NCBI RefSeq assembly: GCF_012650175.1
Contig: NZ_JAAILI010000051.1
Coordinates: forward strand, 1-64,000
Direction: 5' to 3'
DNA: 64,000 nucleotides
Source of the DNA: Sphingomonas sp. S2M10
Lineage (GTDB): Bacteria; Pseudomonadota; Alphaproteobacteria; Sphingomonadales; Sphingomonadaceae
Both the position numbers and the translations under genes were made by a program. The notes under the pieces are model-generated. The model made no database searches, was not told where the DNA came from, and saw only the letters and a list, made by a program, of their open reading frames with translations. Positions 48,566-57,422 of this stretch are shown in pieces (position 1 is the first letter of the stretch; the number at the start of each line of letters is the position of its first letter).

Positions 48566-50248
48566 ATGCGAACCGCGGACCTGAGGACGGCGAGCGACGC
48601 CGACTGGGCGGAGGCGCATCGCCGCGAGAAGATCATTCGCCCGCTCGCCTTGATGACGCGCGTGCCCGGCGATGTGGCCGCCAAAGCCATGGTCCAGCTG
48701 GAACTCGGCCGCGCTCGCTTCCACAAGCTCCTGCAACTCTACCGAGCCTCGCCCGCTGCGGCGTCACTGCTGCCGCGACCGCGAGGAAGGGAGAAGGGGG
48801 AGCAGCGGCTCTCGGCCGCGACTGAGCAGCTTATCGCTCGCGGCATCGCTGATTTCCACCTCACGCTCGAGAAGCCCAGCGTTCAGGCGCTCCGCCGCTG
48901 GCTGCGACACGAAGGAACGAAGATCGGGGTCAAGGTGCCCAGTACCAAGGCGATCCAAGCGCGGTTGGACCGGCTCTCTCCCCAGATCGTTACGGCCCGC
49001 AGACAGGGCGCCAAGGCAGCCGCTGACAAGTGGGAGCCAACGCGAGGCGTGCTCGAGGCGGCCTACGCGCTTGAGCTCGTCCAGTCGGACCACACGCTGG
49101 TCGACGTGATCGTTGTCGACGACCTGTACCGCAAGCCTATCGGCCGGCCCTGGCTCACGCTGATGATCGACGTGGCGAGCCGAACCGTGCCCGGCTTCCA
49201 CCTCGACATGCTGGCGCCGTCCGCTGTTTCGGTCGGCATGTGCATGCGACACGCCGTTCTCCCCAAGCGGGACTGGCTGGCCGAGCGGAGCATGAAGGCA
49301 CCGTGGGACAGCCAGGGGCTCATGGATCGGCTGCACGTCGACAACGCGCGTGAGCACCGCTCAGACGCGCTGAAGCGCGGCTGCCGAGCTCATTCGATTG
49401 CGCTCGAATATCGGCCGGTGCGTCGGCCGCACTTCGGCGGTCACATCGAGCGGCTGATTGGCACGATGATGGGGGCCGTCCACCTCCTACCCGGAACAAC
49501 CTTCTCTAACGTCGCCGAGCGTGGCGACTACGATGCGGAAGGTGAGGCCTGCATGACGCTGAGCGAGCTGGAAGTCTGGCTCGCCGCGCAGATCATCGGC
49601 CCATATCATGCGGAGCGGCACCGCGGGATCGGCATTCCGCCCGCCCTTGCTTGGGCCGAGGGGGTGGAACGACGCCCGGAGCTGGTCCGCCTTCCGGCCG
49701 ACGATGCCGCGTTCCTGTTGGACTTTTTGCCCTGCGAGCTGCGCGCCGTGACACCACACGGCATCGAGCTGTTCCGCACACATTACTGGGATGATGCCCT
49801 ATCCTGCTGGTACACGCGGCCGGGGCAGACGATGCCGGTGCGCTGGGATCCCCGCGACCTTTCGCGCATCTGGCTCGAACTGCCGCACGGCGAGCACCTC
49901 GAGGTGCCCTACCGCGATCTGCGGCGCCCCGCGATCACCCGATGGGAACAGAGGGAGGCGGTTCGCACCCTGCGAATGCGCGGCCAGCAGGCTGTCGACG
50001 AGGCGCTGATCTTCCAGGCTGTAGAAACGCAGAGGCTGATCGTCGCAGACGCGGCGCACAAGACCAAAGCCGCGCGGCTCGCGCTTCAGCGGACCAAAGC
50101 GGCCCTGCGCGACGCTCGACGTGCGAGGGATGGCAGCGAGCTACCGCTCGAGCAGGTAACCCCCGCCGTTGGTTTATCTGCGGTCCAGGAGAGGACGGGC
50201 GGCGATCAGCAGGCGCTTCCGTATCTTGTCGAGGAGATGCCCCGATGA
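48566..50248 (+). CDS. tniA: TniA/TnsB-type DDE transposase
   Basis: 560 residues. The rve core shows LELVQSDHTLVDVIVVDD (first Asp), LHVDNAREHRSDALKRG (second Asp) and RPHFGGHIERLIGTM (Glu), a complete catalytic triad. Flanking helix-turn-helix segments (VQALRRWLRHEG) and a C-terminal part ending PYLVEEMPR match TniA/TnsB length. The stop overlaps the tniB start (ATGA). With TniB and TniQ it would join element ends to target DNA. Confidence 0.92.
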   Translation: MRTADLRTASDADWAEAHRREKIIRPLALMTRVPGDVAAKAMVQLELGRARFHKLLQLYRASPAAASLLPRPRGREKGEQRLSAATEQLIARGIADFHLTLEKPSVQALRRWLRHEGTKIGVKVPSTKAIQARLDRLSPQIVTARRQGAKAAADKWEPTRGVLEAAYALELVQSDHTLVDVIVVDDLYRKPIGRPWLTLMIDVASRTVPGFHLDMLAPSAVSVGMCMRHAVLPKRDWLAERSMKAPWDSQGLMDRLHVDNAREHRSDALKRGCRAHSIALEYRPVRRPHFGGHIERLIGTMMGAVHLLPGTTFSNVAERGDYDAEGEACMTLSELEVWLAAQIIGPYHAERHRGIGIPPALAWAEGVERRPELVRLPADDAAFLLDFLPCELRAVTPHGIELFRTHYWDDALSCWYTRPGQTMPVRWDPRDLSRIWLELPHGEHLEVPYRDLRRPAITRWEQREAVRTLRMRGQQAVDEALIFQAVETQRLIVADAAHKTKAARLALQRTKAALRDARRARDGSELPLEQVTPAVGLSAVQERTGGDQQALPYLVEEMPR

Positions 50249-51168
50249 GCAACCTCTCCCACCTCGCCGATGGTTATCGCGATCGTGCGCTTTGGCCCGA
50301 CGCCGACCGGATCGCCTGGATCCGCAAGGACCGGTGGCTCGGCTTTCCGAAAGCGGAGACGGTGCGCAAGACGCTGGACGCGATGCTGCGCTATCCGCCG
50401 CGCACGCGCATGCCGTGCCTGCTGATCTACGGCCAAACCGGCATGGGCAAGTCGCGCATCGTGGAGCGCTTTGAGGCAGAGAACCCGCGCGGGTTCAACG
50501 AGGCGATCGGCGTGGCGACGATGCCGGTCGTGGGCGTCCAGCTTCCACCGCAGCCGACCGACGGCGAGTTCTACGGCGAGGTGCTCGAGAAGCTCGGCGC
50601 CGGCTTCGCCGGTCGGGGGGACACGCAGCGTGCGCGCCTCCTGACTCGCCGGCTGATGGGGCAGGTGGGTGCTCGCATGCTGATCCTGGATGAGATCAAC
50701 CACATGCTGGCCTGCACGCCGCGCCAGCAGCGCATCTTCCTCAACACGCTCCGCTACCTCGCGAACGACCTGCAGATCCCGCTCGTCTGCACCGGCAACC
50801 ACGAGGCGCAGGCTGCGCTGCTCACCGATGCGGCGCTCGCCGAGCGGTTCGATGCGGTCGAGCTGGCTCGGTGGCAGAACGACGAAGCGTTCCGCCTGTT
50901 GATGGTCACGCTGGCTGCGATCCTGCCGCTTCGGAGACCTTCACAGCTGGAAGAGGAGCGTTGCCGCACGTCGGTACTCGATCTCTCCGACGGCAATACC
51001 GGGCGCATCTTCCGCCTCGTCGAGACTTTGGCTGTTCGTGCGATCGAGAACGGCAGCGAATGCATCGAGGCCAGCGACCTCGATGCCGACGACCTCATGC
51101 TGCCGTCGGTCAGCATGAAGGTGATTGCTCAGCGCCGAGGGCGGGCACGGGCCAGGGAAACGGTCTGA
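50245..51168 (+). CDS. tniB: TniB AAA+ ATPase
   Basis: 307 residues. Walker A GQTGMGKSRIVERF, Walker B RMLILDEINHML, sensor-like VCTGNHEAQAAL, and a C-terminal DGNTGRIFRLVETLA with helical end. TniB (TnsC relative) polymerises on target DNA and recruits transposase. Starts in the tniA stop. Confidence 0.92.
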   Translation: MSNLSHLADGYRDRALWPDADRIAWIRKDRWLGFPKAETVRKTLDAMLRYPPRTRMPCLLIYGQTGMGKSRIVERFEAENPRGFNEAIGVATMPVVGVQLPPQPTDGEFYGEVLEKLGAGFAGRGDTQRARLLTRRLMGQVGARMLILDEINHMLACTPRQQRIFLNTLRYLANDLQIPLVCTGNHEAQAALLTDAALAERFDAVELARWQNDEAFRLLMVTLAAILPLRRPSQLEEERCRTSVLDLSDGNTGRIFRLVETLAVRAIENGSECIEASDLDADDLMLPSVSMKVIAQRRGRARARETV

Positions 51169-51171
51169 GCC

Positions 51172-52317
51172 GTGCCGGGCGCGCTGCCGATCGCTCCACG
51201 GCCTCATTCTGACGAGCTCATCTCCTCCTGGCTGGCGCGCATCGCCGCTTGTTACGAGGTGTCCATCACTGAGTTGCGGCAGGAGCTATCCCCGGACAGT
51301 CCAGGCACCAAGGTCAGAGCGGACGTAGGATGGAAGGGGTCGGAGGCGAATTCCGCGGCGCAACGGCTCCGCGTCGATCAGGATGCGATCATGCGCCTCA
51401 ACCTGAAGCGCCGCTGGCCGTGGCTGGTGACCGCCTGGTTGCCACGAACCGACGGAAAAGGGCGAGCGCGAGGCGAGCTCGATCTCGCCTGGTGCCATGT
51501 CTGCCTTGCCGAGGGCCACGCCACCGGTGGCGCCTACCTCGATGCCGAAGCGGCGCTCCCGCTCATCTTCTGTCACCGGCACGGCACCTGGCGGCAGGAC
51601 TTCTGCCGCCGCTGTCAGCCCCACCATGAGCCCCGCTTCAGCTGGCGGAGCCGGATCGAGTTCACCTGTGCCGACTGCGGCGTACCCCTCAGAACAAACT
51701 ATTGGAGCGGCCCGAGACCCGCGTCCGACTGTGGGTCGGAGGAGGTGTCCGGCGCCTTGAACCTGCTGGTCGCCTTCGATGGCGAGTTGCGGAAGGCGCT
51801 GCTCCGCAGGTCTGCGTCGCTGACCGGGATAGGGCAGGTCTCGGCTCGGCAGTTCCTCGCCGTGTTGGACGGGCTCACGCGAGCTTTGCTCGCGCCCGAC
51901 ATCAACCGCACCAGCCGCATCAACTTGTTCAACAGCCCGCTGCTGCCGAACATGCCAAATCACGAGCCGCAAACCTGGGAAGAGCAGCCCTTTCACGAGC
52001 TGTCGCCTGCATATCGTGCTCACGTCTCATCCGCTGTCATCGGACTGCTGTCGGACGAGCCGGTCAGCCGCCTGATGTCGGGCGTCAGGCCCGCTTACAA
52101 ATGGCAATCGCTCGAATGGCTGCTCTCCACCACGCCCAAATGGGTCCAAGCGATGTTGATCCAGAACTGCAAGGACTGGCCGGCACCGCTGCGCGTTCGC
52201 GTTGGCCTGCACCATAGTCGAACTGGGCTGGACGTTGCCGACATTTTGGCGCAGTTTCTCGCGTGGCTCGCGGAGGAAGAGCAACGCCAGCGCGAGCGGG
52301 TGTCGCTGATCGGGTGA
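51172..52317 (+). CDS. tniQ: TniQ target-site protein
   Basis: 381 residues. Cysteine/histidine pairs in two zinc-binding stretches: WCHVCLAEGH and FCHRHGTWRQDFCRRCQPHH, then FTCADCGVPL. The N-terminal APRPHSDELISSWLARIA is the family opening motif. GTG start 3 bp after the tniB stop. TniQ is needed for target recognition and is the family link to Tn7/CAST elements; no CRISPR genes accompany it here. Confidence 0.88.
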   Translation: MPGALPIAPRPHSDELISSWLARIAACYEVSITELRQELSPDSPGTKVRADVGWKGSEANSAAQRLRVDQDAIMRLNLKRRWPWLVTAWLPRTDGKGRARGELDLAWCHVCLAEGHATGGAYLDAEAALPLIFCHRHGTWRQDFCRRCQPHHEPRFSWRSRIEFTCADCGVPLRTNYWSGPRPASDCGSEEVSGALNLLVAFDGELRKALLRRSASLTGIGQVSARQFLAVLDGLTRALLAPDINRTSRINLFNSPLLPNMPNHEPQTWEEQPFHELSPAYRAHVSSAVIGLLSDEPVSRLMSGVRPAYKWQSLEWLLSTTPKWVQAMLIQNCKDWPAPLRVRVGLHHSRTGLDVADILAQFLAWLAEEEQRQRERVSLIG

Positions 52318-52368
52318 AGGCGCCGGAGGGGCCTAAATGCTTACGCCGATTAGCAAATCTGGTAGTTC

Positions 52369-52410
52369 GATAATAAAGATTATGTTAAATGCAGAGCTTT
52401 TTGGATTTAG
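52369..52410 (+). repeat. AT-rich repeat, copy 2 (GATAATA / TTATGTTAAAT / GATTTAG)
   Basis: Same direction and spacing as the copy at 42,619-42,660; 30 of 42 bases agree. Together the copies bracket the segment holding the RES/Xre, parA and tniABQ genes. A direct repeat GTCTGACG follows at 52,430 and 52,441. Confidence 0.45.
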
Positions 52411-52463
52411 ACTTTATGGATGGAGACAGGTCTGACGGACGTCTGACGATCTCGAACGCCGCG

Positions 52464-53231
52464 TTATGAACCCGCGTCTTCAGCCTCGATTGCCGCAACA
52501 TCCATGTCTGGCGCCCGTACTACCTCAAGCGCGACGTTGGCGATCTCGACCGCGGTGATCTGAAGCTGCGTGATCGGCGTCGACGGCGCGTCCACACGCT
52601 CGAGGCCGTTCTCAGATATCTTGACGAGGAATCGGTCGACGTCGTTCAGGACGACGAACCTGATCGATTGTTCCTCGTCCAGCGCGAGCTGCTGGACGGT
52701 GCCCTCGTATGCGATCGTGAAGCACTCGTGGCTCGTCTTTGTCAGCACATAGGCGACGACAAACGAGTCTCCCTTCTTGACCGCTTGGACGGCCGGGTTG
52801 AGCCAGCCGAACGCGATCGCGTCGGTCTTCCCGCTAACTGCTTCCCGCTGCACCAACCAGTGCGCGATCGAGCCCGTCGCGGCTCCGATGAGGAGCATCG
52901 CGAAAAGCCACATTTCCAGCGCGAGGTCGGACGCATCGCGTGCCCCAGCGCCGCCGCGGGCGAGCGCGCGATAGATATTTGGATCGAAGCCGGGGTCGAA
53001 ACAGACGCTTGTCGCCCGGCACCATGCCGCCTGGGCGGCGAAGAAGCCGGTTCCCAGAAGGTGCCCTGCGATGGTGCCGAACACCACGATGAACAGCGTC
53101 ACCGTAGAGTTCGGCCGGTCCGGGGTTGGGCTGAGGAAATCGGTGCGCTCGCCGACGCGCCACCCTGCCCAGAAGCAGAGCCCCAGGAAAAGCAGCAGCA
53201 GTGCGAGGAACAGCGAGTAGCTGAACGTCAC
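52464..53231 (-). CDS. Membrane protein of unknown function
   Basis: 255 residues, with a hydrophobic N-terminal helix (FLALLLLFLGLCFWAGW), a second around 45-70 (VTLFIVVFGTIAGHLLGTGF) and a third near 108-126 (LALEMWLFAMLLIGAATGS), followed by a soluble C-terminal half of 130 residues rich in beta structure (TSHECFTIAYEG). The start is GTG, 5 bp after the next gene's stop. No family recognised. It is last in a three-gene set with an HU-like protein, apparently cargo of the accessory region. Confidence 0.55.
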   Translation of the reverse strand: MTFSYSLFLALLLLFLGLCFWAGWRVGERTDFLSPTPDRPNSTVTLFIVVFGTIAGHLLGTGFFAAQAAWCRATSVCFDPGFDPNIYRALARGGAGARDASDLALEMWLFAMLLIGAATGSIAHWLVQREAVSGKTDAIAFGWLNPAVQAVKKGDSFVVAYVLTKTSHECFTIAYEGTVQQLALDEEQSIRFVVLNDVDRFLVKISENGLERVDAPSTPITQLQITAVEIANVALEVVRAPDMDVAAIEAEDAGS

Positions 53232-53236
53232 GGCCG

Positions 53237-53452
53237 TTACGCCGTGGCGGGAACCGCTACATCCTTGCTGTCGCGGTCACCGCCAGCGCTTGGATCGACC
53301 ACATATACGCCGTTCTCGACGCGCGAGGCCTGACGCACGGCCGCCCACGTGCCGAACCTCCCCTTCACCTGCCGGGCCAGCCGCATAGATTTGGCAGTGT
53401 TCACGCGCCTGTCATTCTCCAACGCCTTAGATAGCGAATAATTCGTGAACAT
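53237..53452 (-). CDS. Small hypothetical protein
   Basis: 71 residues (MFTNYSLSKALENDRRVNT at the start), a basic helical N-terminal half and acidic C-terminal half. Conserved-looking GTWAAVRQASRVENGVYVVDP. It sits between the membrane protein and the HU gene, 40 bp after the latter. No function recognised. Confidence 0.5.
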   Translation of the reverse strand: MFTNYSLSKALENDRRVNTAKSMRLARQVKGRFGTWAAVRQASRVENGVYVVDPSAGGDRDSKDVAVPATA

Positions 53453-53492
53453 CCAACACGTGGCCGGGCGACGCCGGCCGGTGCTGTCGAGC

Positions 53493-53762
53493 CTACAGTC
53501 GGTCCTTAAGCGCCTTGGCCGGCGTGAATGTGATTTTCTTCGACGCCGCGATCGTGATCGCCTCGCCGGTCGACGGATTGCGCCCGGAGCGCTCGGGCGT
53601 GTCCTTCACCTTGAATTTGCCGAAGCCGGGAAGCGATATCTCCTCACCCTTGGCGGCCGCCTCCGCGATACCCTCGAGGAGCCCAGCCATGACCTCGAGG
53701 GCCTGCTTCTCGGTGACGCCCCGCTTGGCGGCAACGTCCTTGGCCAGATCCTTGGTGTTCAT
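53493..53762 (-). CDS. HU-family DNA-binding protein
   Basis: 89 residues. The HU body is complete: LAKDVAAKRGVTEKQALEVMAGLLEGI, then GEEISLPGFGKFKV and the arm region TPERSGRNPSTGEAITIAASKKITFTPAKALKD. It bends DNA and acts as architectural factor. The ATG at 53762 follows GGGGAGCG. Extra HU copies on mobile DNA are common and may help transposition or packaging of the element. First gene of the three-gene set. Confidence 0.9.
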   Translation of the reverse strand: MNTKDLAKDVAAKRGVTEKQALEVMAGLLEGIAEAAAKGEEISLPGFGKFKVKDTPERSGRNPSTGEAITIAASKKITFTPAKALKDRL

Positions 53763-53969
53763 CGTCAAGCACGCTCCCCTTCATCTGTCGCTGTAGCGAC
53801 CTGAAGCGATAATCGCGTCAGCGCAAGACAGGTAGCGCTCGACGATCCAGCTGACGCCTGGGGAGGCCGGCCACGCAGGTTGAAACCCGTAGGTTTCTCA
53901 AAGCGCAGAGCACAAGCCGGATTAGCCGGCGGGACCACATTAGCGTGGCTCGCTTCGGCAAACGTCGCA

Positions 53970-54746
53970 TCAGCCGCCTGCCTTGACGGCGTGCCGGCCA
54001 CGCGGTTTGGCCGCAATCGCTATGCTCGACAGATCGGTCGCGCGGTCGATTGGCACGCCCGCCGCTTTCCGCTCTGAGTAGCGATCAACAAGCTGAACCG
54101 CGTGCGGGCGCAGCAGCACCGTGAACCGCACCAGTTCCTCCATCATATCCACGATCCGGTCATAGTAGCTGGACGCCTTCATGCGCCCCGCGTCATCAAA
54201 CTCGTTGAACGCCTTGGCAACGCTCGATTGGTTCGGGATCGTGATCATTCGCATCCAGCGACCCAGCACGCGCAGCGTGTTGACGCTGTTGAACGATTGC
54301 GATCCGGCCGACACCTGCATGACCGCCAGCGTGCGCCCCTGTGTCGGACGCATCCCGCCCATAGAAAGCGGCAGATGATCGATTTGAAGCTTCATAATGC
54401 TCGTGATCTGGCCATGCCGCTCCGGGCTGCACCACACCTGCCCTTCCGACCATAAGGACAGCTCGCGCAGCTCGTGGACGGCCGGATGGTCGTCGCCAGC
54501 ATGTTGGTCAGGCAGCGGCAGGGTCGATGGATCAAAGATGCGCGTCTCGCAGCCGAAGAACCGGAGCAGGCGTGCCGCTTCCTCAACGCACAGCCGGGAG
54601 AAGGACCGTTCGCGCAGCGAACCGTAGAGCAGAAGGATACGCGGCGCGGGATCGAGCGGGCCGAGCCTCACGGCGGGTCGCTGGATGGCATAGGCCGGAT
54701 CGAGCGCCGGCATGATATTGGGATCGGCGAGCGTGCGGAGCGGCAT
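53970..54746 (-). CDS. arsH: ArsH NADPH-dependent FMN reductase
   Basis: 258 residues. Flavodoxin-like core with [20 protein letters not shown] (FMN phosphate loop), [22 protein letters not shown] and the family segments [31 protein letters not shown] and [17 protein letters not shown]. ArsH oxidises organoarsenicals (trivalent to pentavalent) in known systems. The start overlaps the arsN2 stop (TGATG), so it is the last gene of the ars operon. Confidence 0.9.
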   Translation of the reverse strand: MPLRTLADPNIMPALDPAYAIQRPAVRLGPLDPAPRILLLYGSLRERSFSRLCVEEAARLLRFFGCETRIFDPSTLPLPDQHAGDDHPAVHELRELSLWSEGQVWCSPERHGQITSIMKLQIDHLPLSMGGMRPTQGRTLAVMQVSAGSQSFNSVNTLRVLGRWMRMITIPNQSSVAKAFNEFDDAGRMKASSYYDRIVDMMEELVRFTVLLRPHAVQLVDRYSERKAAGVPIDRATDLSSIAIAAKPRGRHAVKAGG

Positions 54747-55180
54747 CAGAGGGCTTTCACGAGGTAGGCGGCCGACGCGGGGCACAGTGCGGTGAATTCG
54801 CGCGATGCGGCGATGGCCGAGGGAGCAGCGCCGCGATCGGCATCGGCATAGCCGAGCGCCCGGAAGAATGGTGCGGCCGTGGTCGTCAGGAGGTGCAGGC
54901 GCTCCACCCCGAGGTCGTGCGCCTGTCGTTCGAGGGCGGCGACCAACACCCGCCCGAGGCCATGTCGACGTCGATCGGGGACGACGACGATCGAGCGGAG
55001 CAAGCGGTCGGACCCTTCTCCCTCGAGCCCACCGAAACCGACGAGGCTATCGGCCTCAATCCGGATGATCAGGCGGCCGGGATCGGCGATATCGGCACTC
55101 GGCAGGTCCGCGGCATCGAGCAATTGTGCCAAGCCAGCCAGACCGGCAGGTTCGAGCAACGTGGCGACCGTTCTGGTCAT
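54746..55180 (-). CDS. arsN2: GNAT acetyltransferase of the ArsN2 type
   Basis: 144 residues. Compact acetyltransferase with [38 protein letters not shown] (acetyl-CoA loop RRxxGxG) and [22 protein letters not shown]. The C-terminal [16 protein letters not shown] matches ArsN2-type enzymes found in ars operons. Its role is uncertain: related ArsN1 acetylates arsinothricin, while for ArsN2 the substrate is not settled. It overlaps arsB (ATGA) and arsH. Confidence 0.78.
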   Translation of the reverse strand: MTRTVATLLEPAGLAGLAQLLDAADLPSADIADPGRLIIRIEADSLVGFGGLEGEGSDRLLRSIVVVPDRRRHGLGRVLVAALERQAHDLGVERLHLLTTTAAPFFRALGYADADRGAAPSAIAASREFTALCPASAAYLVKAL

Positions 55181-56463
55181 GCGATGCTAATCCTGATTGC
55201 AAGCGCCGCGAGCGTGATGAGCAGCACCGGTACGGTGAGCGTGACGCCGACACGGAAGTAATAGCCCCATCCGATCCGCACGCCCTTTTGCCCGAGGACA
55301 TGGAGCCAGAGCAGCGTCGCGAGTGAGCCGATCGGCGTCAGCTTGGGGCCGAGATCGCAGCCGATCACATTGGCGTAGATCATCGCTTCCTTGATCGCGC
55401 CGCTCGCGTGCGTGGCGTCGATCGAGAGCGCGCCCACCAGCACCGTCGGCATATTGTTCATAACCGACGACAGGACCGCTGCGATGACGCCCGTTCCTAG
55501 CGCCGCGCCCCACACGCCGCCTTGCGCGGTGCGATCCAGCAGTGCTGCCAGATGGTCGGTCAGGCCGGCGTTTCGCAGGCCATAGACGACCAGGTACATG
55601 CCGAGCGAGAAGATCACGACCTGCCAGGGTGCGCCGCGCAGCACCTTGGCCGTTGGGATCACATGGCCTCGCCCCGCGATCACCAGCAGCAGGATCGCGC
55701 CGGCAGCGGCGACGGCGCTGACAGGGACGCCGAGCGGTTCGAGCAGGAAGAAGCCGGCGAGCAGCAGTGCAAGAACGATCCAGCCCGCGCGGAATGTCGC
55801 GGCATCGCGGATCGCGTCACGCGGCGCGCGCAGCGCGCCTACGTCATAATCCGCCGGTATGTCGCGCCGGAAGAACAGCAGCAGCGCGCCAAGCGTCGCT
55901 GCGATCGACACCAGGTCGACCGGCACCATCACGGACGCATAGTCGCCGAACCCGATCCGGAAGAAGTCGGCCGACACGATGTTGACGAGGTTCGACACGA
56001 CCAGCGGTAGGCTGGCGGTGTCGGCGATGAACCCCGCCGCCATGACGAACGCCAGCGTCGCCTTGTCGTTGAAGCCCAGCGCCCGCAGCATGGCGATGAC
56101 GATCGGCGTCAGGATCAGCGCCGCGCCGTCGTTGGCGAACAGCGCGGACACCGCCGCACCGAGCAGCACGATCAGAACGAACAGCCGGCGACCATGCCCC
56201 CTCCCCCAGCGCGCGACATGGAGCGCCGCCCATTCGAAGAATCCGGTTTCATCGAGGAGTAGGCTGATAACGATGATCGCGACGAACGCGGCTGTTGCGT
56301 TCCAGACGATGCCCCACACCACCGGCACGTCGGACAGCGTGACGACGCCTGCAAGCAGCGCCACGACGGCCCCGCCCATCGCGCTCCACCCGATCCCGAG
56401 GCCTTTGGGTTGCCAGATGACGAGCGCGATCGTCGCAACGAAGATCAGGACAGCAAGGAGCAT
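55177..56463 (-). CDS. arsB: Arsenite efflux transporter ArsB
   Basis: 428 residues, about 11-12 membrane segments, length typical of ArsB. Motifs: [28 protein letters not shown], then [16 protein letters not shown] and [20 protein letters not shown] (Asn/Ser region), with [14 protein letters not shown] in the second half. It exports arsenite/antimonite from the cytoplasm, powered by proton motive force or ArsA; no arsA is present. The ATG overlaps the arsC stop (TGATG). Confidence 0.95.
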   Translation of the reverse strand: MLLAVLIFVATIALVIWQPKGLGIGWSAMGGAVVALLAGVVTLSDVPVVWGIVWNATAAFVAIIVISLLLDETGFFEWAALHVARWGRGHGRRLFVLIVLLGAAVSALFANDGAALILTPIVIAMLRALGFNDKATLAFVMAAGFIADTASLPLVVSNLVNIVSADFFRIGFGDYASVMVPVDLVSIAATLGALLLFFRRDIPADYDVGALRAPRDAIRDAATFRAGWIVLALLLAGFFLLEPLGVPVSAVAAAGAILLLVIAGRGHVIPTAKVLRGAPWQVVIFSLGMYLVVYGLRNAGLTDHLAALLDRTAQGGVWGAALGTGVIAAVLSSVMNNMPTVLVGALSIDATHASGAIKEAMIYANVIGCDLGPKLTPIGSLATLLWLHVLGQKGVRIGWGYYFRVGVTLTVPVLLITLAALAIRISIA

Positions 56464-56891
56464 CAGGCGACGCGCTGGCCCGATGCGTCCACCACTTGCT
56501 CGCCGTCTTCCTTTGCGAACGCTCCGAGCTGATTGGTCGGCAGCAGGTCGAGCACGGCTTCGGAGGGCCGGCAGAGCTTCACGCCGAGCGGCGATACGAC
56601 CAGCGGCCGGTTGATGAGGATCGGATGCGCCATCATCGCGTCCACCAGCGCGTCGTCGGATAGCGACGTGTCGCCCAAGCCCAACTCCGCATAGGGCGTC
56701 CCCTTCTCGCGCAGCAGTTCGCGGGGTGTCATGCAGGCGCGATCGATCAGCTCGACCAGCAACGCGCGGGCTGGAGGGGTTTTCAGATACTCGACCACGT
56801 GCGGCTCGATGCCGGCGTTGCGAATAAGGCCGAGCGTGTTGCGCGACGTGCCGCACTCGGGGTTGTGATAGACGACGACATCGACGGCCAC
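56463..56891 (-). CDS. arsC: Arsenate reductase ArsC (glutaredoxin-coupled type)
   Basis: 142 residues. Active-site Cys13 in [13 protein letters not shown], then PTNQLG and the C-terminal end [13 protein letters not shown] follow the R773/ArsC1 pattern. It reduces arsenate to arsenite for export by ArsB. The GTG at 56891 has AAAGGA upstream; earlier codons in frame are not family-like. It follows arsR by 11 bp. Confidence 0.93.
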   Translation of the reverse strand: MAVDVVVYHNPECGTSRNTLGLIRNAGIEPHVVEYLKTPPARALLVELIDRACMTPRELLREKGTPYAELGLGDTSLSDDALVDAMMAHPILINRPLVVSPLGVKLCRPSEAVLDLLPTNQLGAFAKEDGEQVVDASGQRVA

Positions 56892-56902
56892 AGGGCGTCC
56901 TT

Positions 56903-57235
56903 TCAGCAGCAGGGGGTGAGTTCGGCGACGAGCGGCGCGCACAGCTCCGCATTGCCGGCGCAGCAGTCCTTGACGAGGAACAGCGTCAGCGCGCGCAGGC
57001 CGTCCAGATCGACACGGTAGATGATCGAGCGGCTATGCCGTGCGGAGCGGACCAGGCCAGCGCGGGCGAGGATGCCGAGGTGCGCCGACAGGGTGTTCTG
57101 CGGCACGTCGAGCTGACGCGCGATATCGCCGGCAGCCAAACCATCCGGTTCGTGCCGTACCAAGAGGCGGAACGTGTCAAGGCGCGTTCCTTGTGCAAGA
57201 GCACCCAGCGCCGAGATGGCATCCTCGTTTTCCAT
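56903..57235 (-). CDS. arsR: ArsR arsenic-responsive repressor
   Basis: 110 residues. Winged helix: [31 protein letters not shown]. Unlike the E. coli type, the metal-binding cysteines are C-terminal: C91, C92 and C99 ([11 protein letters not shown]), plus C109-C110, like the Acidithiobacillus-type ArsR (C95, C96, C102). The start overlaps a palindrome at 57,236-57,255, a self-operator. First gene of the operon. Confidence 0.92.
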   Translation of the reverse strand: MENEDAISALGALAQGTRLDTFRLLVRHEPDGLAAGDIARQLDVPQNTLSAHLGILARAGLVRSARHSRSIIYRVDLDGLRALTLFLVKDCCAGNAELCAPLVAELTPCC

Positions 57236-57255
57236 ATATCCAGCATAATGGATAT
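57236..57255. promoter_or_regulatory. ArsR operator
   Basis: ATATCCA-N6-TGGATAT, perfect 7-bp arms immediately upstream of the arsR start. ArsR binding here would block transcription of the whole ars operon until arsenite is present. The call rests on symmetry and position. Confidence 0.65.
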
Positions 57256-57362
57256 GCTTGGTGTGTCCAGCCCCGTATACCCTGCCTTACCGGTCGTTGG
57301 CCGGGATGGTTGGGGCCAGGGCTTGGTTGATGCGACAAGCAGCGACCCTGTTGCGGCTACCA

Positions 57363-57411
57363 GGCGTCACCTCAAGGTTTGTTCGCCAGACAACGATTTC
57401 TCGGACATAAG
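57363..57411 (+). repeat. Left terminal inverted repeat of the mer transposon
   Basis: 49 bp starting GGCGTCACCTCAAGG and ending CGGACATAAG. It matches the right end at 41 of 49 positions. It ends 12 bp before the tnpA stop codon. Confidence 0.85.
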
Positions 57412-57422
57412 CGGAACATGGG

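Larger units (their letters stand above)
48436..52317 (+). mobile_element. Tn5053/Tn7-type transposition module (tniA-tniB-tniQ)
   Basis: Contains transposase, AAA+ regulator and TniQ on one strand with overlapping or abutting genes. The left end is placed only tentatively at TGTCGGTTCTCC (48,436), which starts with TGT as such ends do and precedes the repeats below. TGTCCGCCAAAAC (48,360) is another candidate. No matching right end and no tniR-type resolvase were found, so the true boundaries are open; cargo to the right (HU, ars genes) may belong to it. Confidence 0.5.

Noticed and set aside
48566-52317. CRISPR-associated transposon (CAST)
   Set aside because: TniQ and TnsB/C relatives are present, but no Cas genes or CRISPR array was found in the window.
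55177-56952. Single 591-codon ArsB frame
   Set aside because: The first 163 codons are arsC and upstream in another frame; ArsB begins at 56,463 where its first helix begins.
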